From: Leishmania martiniquensis
Taxonomy: Eukaryota; Euglenozoa; Kinetoplastea; Trypanosomatida; Trypanosomatidae
Direction: 5' to 3'
Assembly (NCBI RefSeq): GCF_017916325.1
Contig: NC_090149.1
Location: forward strand, 202,501-266,500
DNA length: 64,000 nucleotides
This document shows, one piece after another, positions 1-10,164 of this stretch. A program made the position numbers and the translations under genes. Position 1 is the stretch's first letter. Every line of letters begins with the position of its first letter. The notes under the pieces are model-generated. The model had not been told where the DNA came from. It was given only the letters and a program-made list of their open reading frames with translations, and did not search any database.

Positions 1-776
1 CTGCCGCCCATACTGCCTACAGTGCTAGTGCCAGTAGACGAGGACGGCACCATCGCGAGTGCCACAACGGCGCCGCGGTGCCCGCGCATGCGAAACGACG
101 CCTCCTGGCTTACAAGATCCCAGACCGTGATGTCGGTGTCCTGTCCTGCCGAGCACAGAGTCGAGCGTGACGTGTCGACGGCGACAGTCAGCACTTGCGT
201 GTCCACGCGGTGGCCTAGCGCGTAGGAGCGGCACACCGGTAGCCCGTAGTTGTTCGACGCACTGCACGAGAACACCGCCACGTAGCCGTTCGAATACCCG
301 ACAAACAGCATCCATCCGGCGCTGTACTGCTGCGCGACGGCCCCGCTGCTACTCTGCACACTCGCGTCGGCACCAAGTTTGCCGCCGTGTTGGTTCGCCT
401 CCAAGGGCACAACGCGCAGGGCGGTGACTTCGACCGGCATCTTCGCGTCGGCAGGGATGAGGGTGTGAAGCAGCTCTCCGCTGCGCACCGAGTAGACGCG
501 GACGGCCTCGAGAGATGGCACGAAGAGCACCACCGCCGCTGTGGCGTTCATGAGGGCGGGGGGCGGGCGACCACTGGGCCCGCGCCCCCCATGCCCGTCG
601 GATGACCCGCCGCGGCCGCCACGCCCAAAGGAGCCCGTGCGCGGGCGAGGGTTGCGGCCGGCGGCGGCAGTGTAGCGGGCCGGTACCACAGCGGCGTCCA
701 TCGCAAGAGAGGCATTGCTCACGACAGCGCCGCCTTGTGGTCCGACGACGTAGCGCAGATAGGTTTTCTCCACCAT
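1..776 (-). CDS. UTP12/WDR3-like WD40 protein, N-terminal part (runs off window)
   Basis: The frame opens at the ATG at 776 and stays open to the window edge, giving 258 codons; the rest of the protein lies outside. It begins MVEKTYLRYV, which matches the N-terminus typical of WDR3/Dip2 (UTP12). It continues with a WD40 blade that reads CSAGQDTDITVWDL followed by RMRGHRGAVVAL, the characteristic 'D-I-x-V-W-D ... GH' pattern. UTP12 is a subunit of the UTP-B module of the small-subunit processome and acts in the nucleolus on 18S pre-rRNA. An odd feature is a Gly/Arg-rich insert (about residues 37-65) between the N-terminal strand and the first blades. Two shorter minus-strand frames over the same DNA lack family features and are shadows. 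Other large WD40 proteins are possible, but the N-terminal motif and the DTDIxVWD blade together favour UTP12. Confidence 0.78.
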   Translation of the reverse strand, partial: MVEKTYLRYVVGPQGGAVVSNASLAMDAAVVPARYTAAAGRNPRPRTGSFGRGGRGGSSDGHGGRGPSGRPPPALMNATAAVVLFVPSLEAVRVYSVRSGELLHTLIPADAKMPVEVTALRVVPLEANQHGGKLGADASVQSSSGAVAQQYSAGWMLFVGYSNGYVAVFSCSASNNYGLPVCRSYALGHRVDTQVLTVAVDTSRSTLCSAGQDTDITVWDLVSQEASFRMRGHRGAVVALAMVPSSSTGTSTVGSMGG

Positions 777-1954
777 TGCGACCTACCGAGCCAAAGTGAT
801 CTGAAAGGGAGCGGCAAGGCGGACACTCGCGGCGCTGACGAACGTGCAGCCGCAAAGGATTTGCCGCCACGTGCCACTGCTAAGCGAGCGCGCCCTCGCC
901 TGCCGCTTGCCTGTCAAGGAGTGTGAAGAGGCTCTTCGGGCTCAAACGTCGAACGAGAGGCGTGCTGCTGGTGAGAGGGAAAGAGAGATGCGCAGGCGTG
1001 GGGAGAGGCCAACGTGTTCGCTTCACCTCTGTCTATCGCCCGACGCACACGTGCTCGTGAGCGATAGTGGTGAGGAAAGGGAGGAGGTGAAGGAAGGGAG
1101 GGTACGGGTGCGGAGGGGGAGGGGCGTTGCTCAGGGCGTGCTGAGCCGCCGATACTGCGCGCCAAGGAGGATACGGCGCGGGTTCATTGCACACAGGCAC
1201 TTCTTTCTCCGTGTTTCGGTACGCTGTACGAGGAGGAGCAGTGCGAGAAAGGGGGAAGGAAACGGCCTCCGAGTGGCTTTGCAACACACCGGCGATCCAG
1301 CATGGGAGGCGCTCCCGTGAACGGACGCGCGCGCGCATCACGCTGCCTGGCAGCAGGCACAGGGGGAGGGGAGAGGCCCCGTGCAACGCGCCCAGCATGC
1401 ACGGCGAGATGCGCGACATGGAGGCACCAGTGGGCGGATGTTTTTTTTTTTAAGGCCCACTGCAACCAAGCAAAAGGCGCACCCGCGGCCCCTCTGTATC
1501 CAACCATAGGCGGCTGATGCGGCGAGCGCGCTCACGCCACAGAGGCCGACACACGGGATCTGTCAGCGACTGCAGTTCCTCCTTGCTTCTCCTCTTTTTA
1601 TGCTCGCGTTGTCTGTACCGAACACACTCACCCACACGCACACACAGCCGCCACAAGGTACCCTTCACTGCCCCTCCCCCTCCCGCCCCACCCTCCCCAG
1701 CAGTCAAAAAATGCCGCATCAGCGCAAGCCGAAAAAGACGAAGAAACGCCCCTGTGCCGCTGCAGGAGCGGATGGGGGAGGGAGGCGTACAGGAAGACCC
1801 CGAAGGCGAGTGAGCCAGCCAGCGAAGGGAGGGGGAGGGCGAGGCAACCGCCAGCACCATCACGGAGGCGGCTTTGGTGCCAACGCTCAGTCTCTCCACA
1901 CCCCTTCCGCGTGCTCAACGCCGCTAGAGAATGACAGCCAAGAGGACACATGCG
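777..1954. other. Intergenic spacer, no gene seen
   Basis: This spacer should hold the 3' untranslated region of the LYR gene and the 5' leader and splice acceptor of the UTP12-like gene. It is purine-rich on the plus strand (polypyrimidine on the transcribed strand) at about 955-1110. It has a T-run near 1440 and C-rich and (CA)-rich patches at 1620-1700. Open frames on both strands here are low-complexity translations with no family features. Confidence 0.6.
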
Positions 1955-2335
1955 CTAAAGGATACCGCCCAGTTTGTTCTCCAGCATCCAGTGACCCTTT
2001 TCAAACATAACTCCACGCACTCGAGAGCTTGTCTGGCGAGAGGTGACCTCGAGCTCGTAGCGCACCTTGCGACGGTAGAAGTCCTTGTCTGTCACCACGA
2101 GCGTCTTGTAGCCCTCCTTCAAAAGGCGGCGATAGAGTCGACATGCTTGCTGAGGGGTTGGCTCAATGGGCGGCAGATACTGGCTCGACTCGATGCGCTG
2201 CTGCTCCAGTTTCATGCGCCGGTGGTTGGCACGAGTGTAGTCCGGAGGACCCTCCTTCCACCACTTTCCGCCAGTGCCGAGACAAAAAGGTGTGCGGCAA
2301 AGCTGAAGCCGCGCAGGCGAGGTGCTAAGGGACAT
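1955..2335 (-). CDS. LYR-motif (Complex1_LYR) family protein
   Basis: A 126-residue basic protein. The start is placed at the ATG at 2335 because the 34 codons upstream are low-complexity leader-like sequence. Residues 65-71 read CRLYRRL and give the L67-Y68-R69 tripeptide in a predicted helix. Downstream comes DKDFYRRKVRYELE, the conserved D...Y....R.E/F pattern of Complex1_LYR proteins. Such proteins are small mitochondrial matrix factors that bind acyl-carrier protein and help assemble respiratory complexes or Fe-S clusters. The N-terminal 20 residues carry several Arg and no acidic residue, compatible with a mitochondrial presequence. The C-terminus (about residues 100-126) has no recognised motif. 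I cannot assign it to a specific LYRM member. The family assignment is reasonably sure, the precise role is not. Confidence 0.72.
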   Translation of the reverse strand: MSLSTSPARLQLCRTPFCLGTGGKWWKEGPPDYTRANHRRMKLEQQRIESSQYLPPIEPTPQQACRLYRRLLKEGYKTLVVTDKDFYRRKVRYELEVTSRQTSSRVRGVMFEKGHWMLENKLGGIL

Positions 2336-2947
2336 GATCGACGTGTCAGTGAAAAAATGCGCACTAAAGAGGTGTGCATGCCAGAGGTACAGGGCGGTTG
2401 GCTTTGAGTATGTGCGTGCCGTGAGGGGCGCTCGCAAGCCAGCTCTGGATTCTGTGCGTGTGCGCGAAGCGCGTGTTTGGCGGCCGTGTGCACTGGGCGC
2501 GTACAGGCTACACGTTTTGGGAGGAGTTCACAGCAGGAGGAAGCCTGGTCCCTGCGGCTGAGCGCAATAGAGAGAGTGGATTGGGGGTGGGTGTAAAGAG
2601 AGGAGGTGGAAGGGGTAGCAGGAGAGCGGTGGCTTCCACATGCGCAGGACTCGGAGCGAGCTATGGATACTGACAGTCCAACCTGCCCCTTCCGCAAACA
2701 TCGCCGTCGACGCTGTTAGGCCAGACATATTGAAAGGCCCAGACAGACAGACACAGACACAGACACACACACAAAGCGCACGCATTCAGTGCAACACATA
2801 TGCTCTAGCAATGCGGTCTTCGGTGCCTCTGCACCTCAGCGACCTCAAGCTGCTTGCGGGGTATTTCCCAGTCCGTATTCTCAATCGATGCGGCGCGTGG
2901 ATGGGGAAGCGAGGGGCGCTGGGGAGGAGGAGAAGCGGCTCCGTCAG
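2336..2947. other. Intergenic spacer, no gene seen
   Basis: A 612-bp spacer between the LYR gene and the large upstream gene. It contains a (CAGA)/(CA) tract at about 2740-2773. No supported gene lies on either strand. The splice acceptor of the LYR gene should lie here, but I cannot fix it. Confidence 0.55.
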
Positions 2948-5900
2948 TCAGCACTGCCGCACATCCTCCAACCACGTTACCACGGGCTTGTGAAGACGAC
3001 GTGATGGCACAGAAGTTGCGCGAGCCACATAGGTTGTGGTGGGCATGCACACAGCAGGGGTGACGTGGATGCGCGGGTGCGCGTGGGGCGCCTTCCTCTC
3101 TTCTGCTATAGAGAGGTCAGGACGCCCGCTGCCAAGATCGGCTGCGCATTCGCCGCCCGTGCTGTTACACTTCACGGCAGCGGCAGGGGGAGTCGCCTCT
3201 GCAACAGCCATCGACGCGCCTGCTCCTGCCGATGATCGTCGCCGCGCTGCTTCGTCACCGCGAGCGCCGCGGTCTCTTAGGAGTGCCGTTTTCCTTTCCT
3301 GAGATTCGCGATGGACAAGTGCCCCGCCAGCCGCGGCTAGCGGCCATCTCCAAGTTACGTTGCTTCGCGGCGATTCAAGCCGGTGGGATGGTGCGCTGCA
3401 GGAGAGGCCGGAATGGATCCGACTGTGGTGAGGGGCCAGCTCGCTCAGGCATCGGCGAGCTGATGCCCGCACTGGCGCCTCGCGAAGCGACAAAGAGAAG
3501 ACAGGGACCGACGAATGGGCCGAAGCAGCGCGCGCGCACGGCGATACGGGCACCCTCACCGTAGATTCGTTGGCATGAACTTGCCGAAGAACAGGATGCG
3601 GCTGCACCGCGAGGGGTGGTGCGCAGGGCGGCGGGAGAGGTGGTGTCTGCGGGTCTTGTCGACCCTTCTGGCAAGGTGAGGAGACATGAGGGGAGCCGGC
3701 TATGGGCCGTGAGCGGCAGCCGGACGCCTCTCTGTCGACCTCCTCTGCTTCTCCGCACATCAAAAAGAGGCGATGGGCCCGCGCATCGCCGGAAAGGGGC
3801 GCAGAGGCCATCCCGCGCTGCTCCCGGAGGTGCCGCGCAGGGGCGCACCCAAGATGACTGCTGCGCGATTCACAAGCGTCCCCCTGCCGCCGCGGCTGCG
3901 AGTCCTCTTTCAGGGCCAGCGTTCTCCGTGCGTCCGCGGCAGCCATTTCGGCGAGAAGGCTGCGCAGCAAGCACTCCGGCACCAGCACTGTGCTCCACCG
4001 GATCTGCAGCTCCTCCTGCCCCAGCGCCCACGCTTGGCTCAAACGCAGGCGCTGGCTTGCCTCTTGGCCCTGCAGTCGGAGAAGAGCACCGATGTGGGCG
4101 CAACAGGCCTGGACGTGCTGACGCATGCGGTGCTCCGCTCCACAGAGTGTGCTGCGAGCCGACGTCTCTCCTTTCTCAAGACGCGCTGCTTTCGAGGAAG
4201 TCAGGTCACCCCGCGTCTGCGGAGTCGACGAGGAAACAGAGAGGTTCGCGGCATCGGCGCATGGTGGCGGCTGCGCATATTCGTGAAGCAGCACAGCGCC
4301 CACATACAGCGTGCTTGAAGCACCGGACAGCCGCCGTCCCTCCACCGTCGCGCCATGTGACTGTGCATGGCTCACGAGACGCTGCCAGGCAGCCGCCTCA
4401 CTCTCTTCGCCCGCGCGCCGCGCGAGTCCTTCGGCGAGGCCGACCAGCCAAAGCAGTTCCGACACAGCACAGCGTGTCTGCAGTTCTCGAAGAGACGACT
4501 CCAGATCGAGGAGAGACGCCACCGCCGCAGGTGCCATGGAAGGCGGCCCTTGCGCCACCTCCACTGGCGGCGCCGACGTGTGTGACTCGGGCGACTGGTG
4601 AATTGTGTACTCATTCACCTCCGCGAACTCCTCGACGCTGCAGTCGATCCGCGAGCTTTGGAGAGAGGCGCTGCAGAGCGGATTGCTGGGCGGCAGAGAA
4701 TCGGCATCGCTCGCGCGCTCCTTCAATTGCCGTTGTCGTGCGAGCGGTACTCGACAGTCGCCCTCACGCGACCCGCTCTCTTCCTTCGCCGAGTCGCAGC
4801 ACCATTGCAGCAGCACGCATTCGTCCTCTTCCTCTTCCGTGGCGGCCGCGCCATCGCTGTCGCAATCACCGGTGCCAAACATCCAGCGATTTCCGTCGCC
4901 GGTGGTGTCACTGGCCCCACGGCAGCCTGCTGTGGCGTGCGCGGGGGTGCCGTGCATCGCAGAGGCGGGCAGGCAAGTGCTCAGCTGCGCTTTGAGTTGA
5001 GAGCGAGCCTGGGCGGCGGTAGCCACGGCGATGCGGGCACGAGCGAAGGAGCTCACGACGATGGACGCTGCCAGCTTCATAGCAGCACTACACGCCTTTC
5101 TCCTGCCATCCCCATGCGGCAGAGACCCACCGCGGCAGATCTCGTTGCTCATGTCCTGGTCGTCGCCAATAGACAAGCAGGAGGCTACGTAACGGAGATG
5201 GAGGGCTGTAGCCCAGTCTCGCACATGCAGAACGCTTCGTCGACTAGAGTAGTATAGTGTCCCTTTCCACGCCCATCGTGGTGAGGGGGAGGCTTCACGG
5301 GAAGCACGGCTCTGCGATCGGATGGTGCGCATTGCGGTGACGGCACCGACATCCTCGTCGACATTGACGAGAGCAAGTGACATCCACATTCCCAAGAGGA
5401 GGCATCGGCTGAGCAAGCTCAGCGCAGGTCCCTCGTGCGCTCGGCTACGGCCACCAGTGCTGTCATCATCGCACGGCACGGCGTGATCCACGACGCCACT
5501 CCATAGGTCGGCGTGGCCAGGAGTCGCTGCATCCGCAGCGCCGATATCGCACGAGCCGTACCGTCGTGCCAGCCTCCCCACTCGATACAGGCGACCGAAG
5601 AACGACTCGAAGTCGAGTGCGTACCAGGAGAAGAGAGCCGCGACCGCCGGTGCACACACCCTGCGCGACGGTGGAGGTGCTGCGCTCGACATCGCGGACT
5701 CAGCCGTGAAGCGCTGTGACGTAGGTGGCGCGCCAAGATCAGCTGCCGATGAGTCATGACCCTGCCACTTGTGTGGCGGCAAGCCAAGGTGCAGCCGATA
5801 CGCTATCACCCCGTGCACTTCAGGCTCAAGAAGAAGAGCGTGCGCGGTGGTACAGCGGCAGGGCGGCTTGCGCGAGTCGTCAGATGTGCCGATGGAGGCC

Positions 5901-7681
5901 TTCATTAAGCGCTCGAGCACGCGCACAAGCACTGCCTCTTCCTTGGGCAGCTCCGGCAATGCGACGTCTGGTGCTGATGCGGTGGCTCGGTAGCGCATCC
6001 AGCGAGACGGCCGCAGGTATGCGAGACCGCTCTTCTCTCCAGCCGAGCGCGCAGTGCAATCAGCGCACGAGCACAAGCCGACCGAGCAGCGCCAGCTTGA
6101 GTCGACATCCCCGCGAAGCAGCACGTGTGTCTCTGCAGCTGACGCATCGTCCCCCTCCCCTTCCCACTCTACCACCGATGGCAACAATTCCAACGTGGCC
6201 TCTAAAACCCGCAGGGTCAGCCATTGCGAAACAAGGTGTAACCAGTGTCTGAGGGAGCCAATGGAGCTGCACGTGCTCCGCTCCGCCAGCCAGCTGCGCT
6301 CAAGGACGATGCCACGAATCTCCGTCGAGAGCTCTACCGAGGGCTGACAATGCGATGAAGATGCGCGGCGGAGCCCAAGGAAGGTAAACCACTGAAAGAG
6401 CAGCCGCTGCACCACAGCTATCTCGTCTAAGAGCGGAGTCAGGTGAGGGCTGGAGATGAACGGTAGCGTCACACATGCGCGCACCTCACTGAGCACCGCG
6501 ATAAGGGCACATAGATGTAGATGCTTGGGTGACACAGAGCCGGCCGGCTGCTTGCCGAATAGGACTGCCGCTGCTCTCTCTGCGTAGTGCTGCAGGCGGG
6601 CCCAAACAGCCAAGTCGTCGTTATGACAGCCGGCGGCGAAAGAGGGCGCCGAGTCGAGCCTCGAGCCCTCTAGTCGAGTGGCTGCTGGTCTGACTATTGC
6701 CATCCAGTGTGCCCACAACGCCTCGTACGGCGCCGAAAAGGAAGAGCCGCGCTCGACGAAGCACCACTGCATAGACACGCCAGCGCGCTCCGCATTATCT
6801 GACGCCGCTACAGCGGGGCGGGCGAGGGTGAGCCCTACCGCGAGGACTGGCATCCGTGACAGCGGCAGCAACATCTTCAGAATCCGTGCCAGGGTGAGTG
6901 CCGTGCTGCCCACCAAAGATGCCACCCTTAGCGAACCCCCGTTTCTGCCTCCATGACGGTCAGCTGCCCCTTTCCCGTCGGTGGCACGGGCGCCGATGTG
7001 TGCACAGAGAGCGATATCGAGAACTTCTGCGAGGGAGTCCGGCGAACAAAGATCGCTGTCCATCATATCTGGATCACCTGCGCCGCCATGGAGTACCACG
7101 TCGAAAAGACTGCAGCGCAGCCGTGCACATCGCGCAAACATCGGTTCATACGTGAGCGGTGGCGCTGCAGCGAACGACTCCCGCAGTGCAGTCTTATCTG
7201 CCGATGTTCGGCTGCAGAACAGTGCGCGCAGCTCGGTGGGGTCAATCTGGACGAGAGGTTGGCAAGAGCACGGAGTCGATTCGCTGCTGCTGCACCGGCC
7301 ATACACAGCCGCTTGGGCGTAGTCCATGGCACCACCTCTCATGTTCGGTAGGTCTGCGGTGACCATCACTGATGTGCGGCACTGTTGTGGCAGTGCCAGC
7401 TCCAGATCCAGCACGTTCCAAGCAGTGGCTGAGGCGCCCTTTATCGCATAGGCGGCGCTTACTGGATCGAATGCGAAGAGGAGAGACGACGACGAGCAAG
7501 AGGCAAGACATCCACGAGGCGGCAGCGGCGACGGAAGTGGCACCTCTCGCGTCGGCTCCCATTGGTTGCATCGCCCCTCCCATACATGGCAGAGGGCGGC
7601 GTGACCTGTGGCCATGTGAGCGACGTCAGGTGTCTGCGCCCACAACAAAATCTGCGCACGACTGCTGACACAAGTGCACAC
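2948..7681 (-). CDS. Large conserved-type hypothetical protein (1577 aa)
   Basis: The longest open frame in the window, uninterrupted for 4.7 kb, which is far beyond chance. The product is rich in Ala, Ser, Leu and Arg. It has long predicted helical stretches with regularly placed Trp and Leu in the middle (for example HWLHLVSQWLTLRVLEATLE), alternating with low-complexity linkers. The last quarter is Pro/Ser/Arg-rich and looks disordered. No signal peptide or clear membrane segment is visible. I do not recognise a domain with confidence. The spacing of the hydrophobic helices loosely recalls gamma-tubulin complex (Spc97/Spc98) proteins, but this is only an impression. The start at 7681 is the first ATG of the frame; an in-frame Met 22 codons later (7615) is a good alternative. 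It sits between the LYR and SpoU genes in the same transcription unit. Confidence 0.7.
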   Translation of the reverse strand: MCTCVSSRAQILLWAQTPDVAHMATGHAALCHVWEGRCNQWEPTREVPLPSPLPPRGCLASCSSSSLLFAFDPVSAAYAIKGASATAWNVLDLELALPQQCRTSVMVTADLPNMRGGAMDYAQAAVYGRCSSSESTPCSCQPLVQIDPTELRALFCSRTSADKTALRESFAAAPPLTYEPMFARCARLRCSLFDVVLHGGAGDPDMMDSDLCSPDSLAEVLDIALCAHIGARATDGKGAADRHGGRNGGSLRVASLVGSTALTLARILKMLLPLSRMPVLAVGLTLARPAVAASDNAERAGVSMQWCFVERGSSFSAPYEALWAHWMAIVRPAATRLEGSRLDSAPSFAAGCHNDDLAVWARLQHYAERAAAVLFGKQPAGSVSPKHLHLCALIAVLSEVRACVTLPFISSPHLTPLLDEIAVVQRLLFQWFTFLGLRRASSSHCQPSVELSTEIRGIVLERSWLAERSTCSSIGSLRHWLHLVSQWLTLRVLEATLELLPSVVEWEGEGDDASAAETHVLLRGDVDSSWRCSVGLCSCADCTARSAGEKSGLAYLRPSRWMRYRATASAPDVALPELPKEEAVLVRVLERLMKASIGTSDDSRKPPCRCTTAHALLLEPEVHGVIAYRLHLGLPPHKWQGHDSSAADLGAPPTSQRFTAESAMSSAAPPPSRRVCAPAVAALFSWYALDFESFFGRLYRVGRLARRYGSCDIGAADAATPGHADLWSGVVDHAVPCDDDSTGGRSRAHEGPALSLLSRCLLLGMWMSLALVNVDEDVGAVTAMRTIRSQSRASREASPSPRWAWKGTLYYSSRRSVLHVRDWATALHLRYVASCLSIGDDQDMSNEICRGGSLPHGDGRRKACSAAMKLAASIVVSSFARARIAVATAAQARSQLKAQLSTCLPASAMHGTPAHATAGCRGASDTTGDGNRWMFGTGDCDSDGAAATEEEEDECVLLQWCCDSAKEESGSREGDCRVPLARQRQLKERASDADSLPPSNPLCSASLQSSRIDCSVEEFAEVNEYTIHQSPESHTSAPPVEVAQGPPSMAPAAVASLLDLESSLRELQTRCAVSELLWLVGLAEGLARRAGEESEAAAWQRLVSHAQSHGATVEGRRLSGASSTLYVGAVLLHEYAQPPPCADAANLSVSSSTPQTRGDLTSSKAARLEKGETSARSTLCGAEHRMRQHVQACCAHIGALLRLQGQEASQRLRLSQAWALGQEELQIRWSTVLVPECLLRSLLAEMAAADARRTLALKEDSQPRRQGDACESRSSHLGCAPARHLREQRGMASAPLSGDARAHRLFLMCGEAEEVDREASGCRSRPIAGSPHVSSPCQKGRQDPQTPPLPPPCAPPLAVQPHPVLRQVHANESTVRVPVSPCARAASAHSSVPVFSLSLREAPVRASARRCLSELAPHHSRIHSGLSCSAPSHRLESPRSNVTWRWPLAAAGGALVHRESQERKTALLRDRGARGDEAARRRSSAGAGASMAVAEATPPAAAVKCNSTGGECAADLGSGRPDLSIAEERKAPHAHPRIHVTPAVCMPTTTYVARATSVPSRRLHKPVVTWLEDVRQC

Positions 7682-8625
7682 GAACCCCTTCAGAGAGGCA
7701 GAGAGAGAGGAAAAACGCGGGTGCGGCTTGCGGTGGGCTCACCGGCGCGCGTGCGATTTTCGTTGCATCAACGGCCGCGACGCCGGCGGTGTTCTCTGTA
7801 CGTCTACGAGCGCTTGGCGCGCGAAGTGAGCGATTTCTTCGGCTCAGCGAAAGAAACTTTGCCTGCCCGTGCGCACATGCAGGAAGGGGAGAAGGGCGCT
7901 CTCGTGTCGTGGCGAGGCAGCGAGGGGACGAAGGGGAAGGGGGGTGGAGAAGAGCGTTGGCTCGATGCACTCGAGCGAAAGAAAAGTATTGCCCACTCTT
8001 GGGCTCATCGTTGTTTTCGCGTTTCAGAAGGACCGGCTGCGGCTCTGCCAAGCCTACACGAGCGCCGAATTACTTCCTCCATTCAAAATTATCGTCGTGC
8101 TCCTCACTGCGCCCCGCAATTAGGGTCGCCCACGAAGAAGGCAAAGAGGGCGGACTCGGACCTCGCCAGATGCAGATGCACGTGCCCCGTCCTCTTCTTC
8201 TTCCTCCCATACCCACGAGACGGGATTAGCAGACACCGGATGGCGGGCAGCGCAACATCCGTGCCCCCCCTCTTCCTCCTATCGCTCACCCGCTCTCTTT
8301 GCACATCCGCCGCATCGCTGCTTGGGCTTTGCTGTGCGCCTCTGGAGCTCCTTTTCTTTCTTCTCTTCCTAATCGATTTTTCGTTATGGCGAATGGGGTC
8401 AGCTGGGTGAAGTGCGTGGGAGAGTGCGACGCACGACGCTTCCTGCCTCTGCCCCCCCCCCTACAGGAGGCGGCAGTTTGTACGTGTGTCACTTAGAGAG
8501 GGGGAGAGGCAGTCTCGACATGGATACAAGCGCGCTGACCATGCAGAAGAGCTCTTGTGAACCAGAAATCAGGGCGCACGGCTCTCCCCTCTTTCTCCCG
8601 CCCTCCACGCACCCCCCTCCGCCCA
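7682..8625. other. Intergenic spacer, no gene seen
   Basis: A 944-bp spacer. The plus strand is purine-rich at 7865-7985 (polypyrimidine on the transcribed strand), a plausible region for the trans-splice acceptor of the large gene. There are C-runs at 8262-8268 and 8452-8460. Frames on both strands are low-complexity and are not reported. Confidence 0.5.
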
Positions 8626-10164
8626 TCAGTCGAGAGGACGCGTCCAGTGAATTCGATTGTTGGGATTACGGGCGCCAAACACATCCTTCCACCGACGCTC
8701 TCCTAACGTGGCGTTCGCAGCATTGGGGAGCATACCGCAGACCTCCTTCGCAAAGCGGTCGTACAGAAGAACATTCACGGTGGCTGCCAGGTTCATGCTG
8801 CCGGTTGTTGGCATGAAGACGACATCGTCGACGTCGTGCTGCACGTGATACGCAGAAAGAGTGCCGTCTTCAGCGCCAAACACGTAGAAGACCATCGGGA
8901 GATGCGCGCCAGCAGTATGAGAAGCTTCCTTGTGAGGATCAGGGTTGCTGCCGACATGCGGCATTGCCGCCTCTTGAGCGGGCCGGCTGAAGGGGTGCTC
9001 ATAGAATGGGAGGGGAACGGCTCCCTCTATCAGCTCCACAGCGACCACACGCACATCGGAGGGCGACGGTGGCCCTGTTTTTTTGCTCCCATGCCCGTAA
9101 TCGTCTCTCAGCACATCGAACAGCACGTCCAGCACCGGCACGCACAGCTGGGGAATCTCACGTCCGGCGTGCGCGGGGTCGGTGGGCAGTGCGCGGACGG
9201 ACTCGGAGTGCGCCATGGCCCTGTGCAGCCGCGTTCCTGAGAAAATAAAACTGCCAACGCGCCGTCGGACTGATTCTTCGGCGTGTTCCTCAACGTCCTG
9301 CACGGTGGCGCTCATTGAAGCAGTCCTGCTCGGGCACAAATCCGTGGCATCCGCAGCTGTCGCGGCAGCGGCGGCGGGCCCATGCAAGCCATAGCAGCGC
9401 ATCGCTCGCAGAATACCACCCGCGTTCGCCGGTGTCTTTGGATTCTCAACCACAATGAAGATGAGCGGTGAGGGTGAGGAACAGGAGGTGCCGTGCTGCC
9501 GCGCCCCTTGCTGACACTGGCGAAGCAGGCGGCGAAGAGCGTCGCGGGCGGCGTTCTTGTCGACGATGTCCTCTTGGTGGTGCCGGGACTGCCAAGGACC
9601 AGCGATGCCGGCCTTCGCCTCAGGTACTCCGCCGCTGCTGGGGCCCTCGGCGGCATCTTCTCGTGGCCGCTTGCTGGGCTGAGCATGCGAGAAAACACCC
9701 AATTTCTCGAATGCCTTTTCGTAGCGCATTGTGCCTGCGGTGCATACGGCGACACCGGTTGCCAGGTGCGTCATTCCCCCGGACGATACGCCTTCCAGAT
9801 GCTCCGTCATCATCACCCCATAGCGCGGTTTGCCCGTCGCTGCGTCGAGCGGCGGCTGCAGCACCAAGCCACAACGCCGGCAACGCCAGCGGCTACGCGG
9901 GTCCAGCTCCTGCCTCTTGCGCTCTTTGTAAGGCTTGCTGTGTGCGGGTGGAGTAGAGCAGCTGGGTGATGCGCCCGCTGCCTTGTCGGAAGTATCACAC
10001 GCGAGCGAGGTCGGGCCCTGGAATGGAGCACAGCTCGACACAGGTGCCGTGGCGGCCTGTGCGGGCTCACTTGCAGCGTTGTCTCCGGACACCCATGGCA
10101 TCATGTCAAAGAAGGACATCGACCACGCCGTCTTGGTGCCCCATCCTTTCTTCTTTGTGCCCAT
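8626..10164 (-). CDS. SpoU/TrmH-family RNA 2'-O-methyltransferase with Zn-knuckle
   Basis: A 512-residue protein if started at the ATG at 10164 (MGTKKKGWG). The frame stays open to an ATG at 10335, but the extra 57 residues are partly a translation of a (CA)/(TA) repeat, so the shorter form is preferred. Three SpoU motifs are present near the C-terminus: motif 1 NAGGILRAM (about residues 247-255, with the invariant Asn and Arg), motif 2 VFGAEDGTLS (about 428-437), and motif 3 PTTGSMNLAATVNVLLYD (about 452-469). These form the trefoil-knot SAM site that methylates ribose in tRNA or rRNA. A CRRC pair at 95-98 may be half of a zinc ribbon. The catalytic half is split from the N-terminus by disordered Pro/Ser/Ala-rich sequence, which is long for the family. 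Whether it acts in mitochondria or nucleolus cannot be told. Confidence 0.82.
   Translation of the reverse strand: MGTKKKGWGTKTAWSMSFFDMMPWVSGDNAASEPAQAATAPVSSCAPFQGPTSLACDTSDKAAGASPSCSTPPAHSKPYKERKRQELDPRSRWRCRRCGLVLQPPLDAATGKPRYGVMMTEHLEGVSSGGMTHLATGVAVCTAGTMRYEKAFEKLGVFSHAQPSKRPREDAAEGPSSGGVPEAKAGIAGPWQSRHHQEDIVDKNAARDALRRLLRQCQQGARQHGTSCSSPSPLIFIVVENPKTPANAGGILRAMRCYGLHGPAAAAATAADATDLCPSRTASMSATVQDVEEHAEESVRRRVGSFIFSGTRLHRAMAHSESVRALPTDPAHAGREIPQLCVPVLDVLFDVLRDDYGHGSKKTGPPSPSDVRVVAVELIEGAVPLPFYEHPFSRPAQEAAMPHVGSNPDPHKEASHTAGAHLPMVFYVFGAEDGTLSAYHVQHDVDDVVFMPTTGSMNLAATVNVLLYDRFAKEVCGMLPNAANATLGERRWKDVFGARNPNNRIHWTRPLD

Noticed and set aside
1600..2010. 136-codon plus-strand basic frame with KPKKTKKRP
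   Set aside because: On the opposite strand to all genes, Arg/Gly-rich reading of purine tracts, no family match; the overlapping minus-strand LYR gene is convincing.
3616..4995. 459-codon plus-strand frame inside the 1577-residue gene
   Set aside because: An antisense frame in GC-rich coding DNA, Arg/Pro/Ser-rich, no motifs; the minus-strand frame is far longer.
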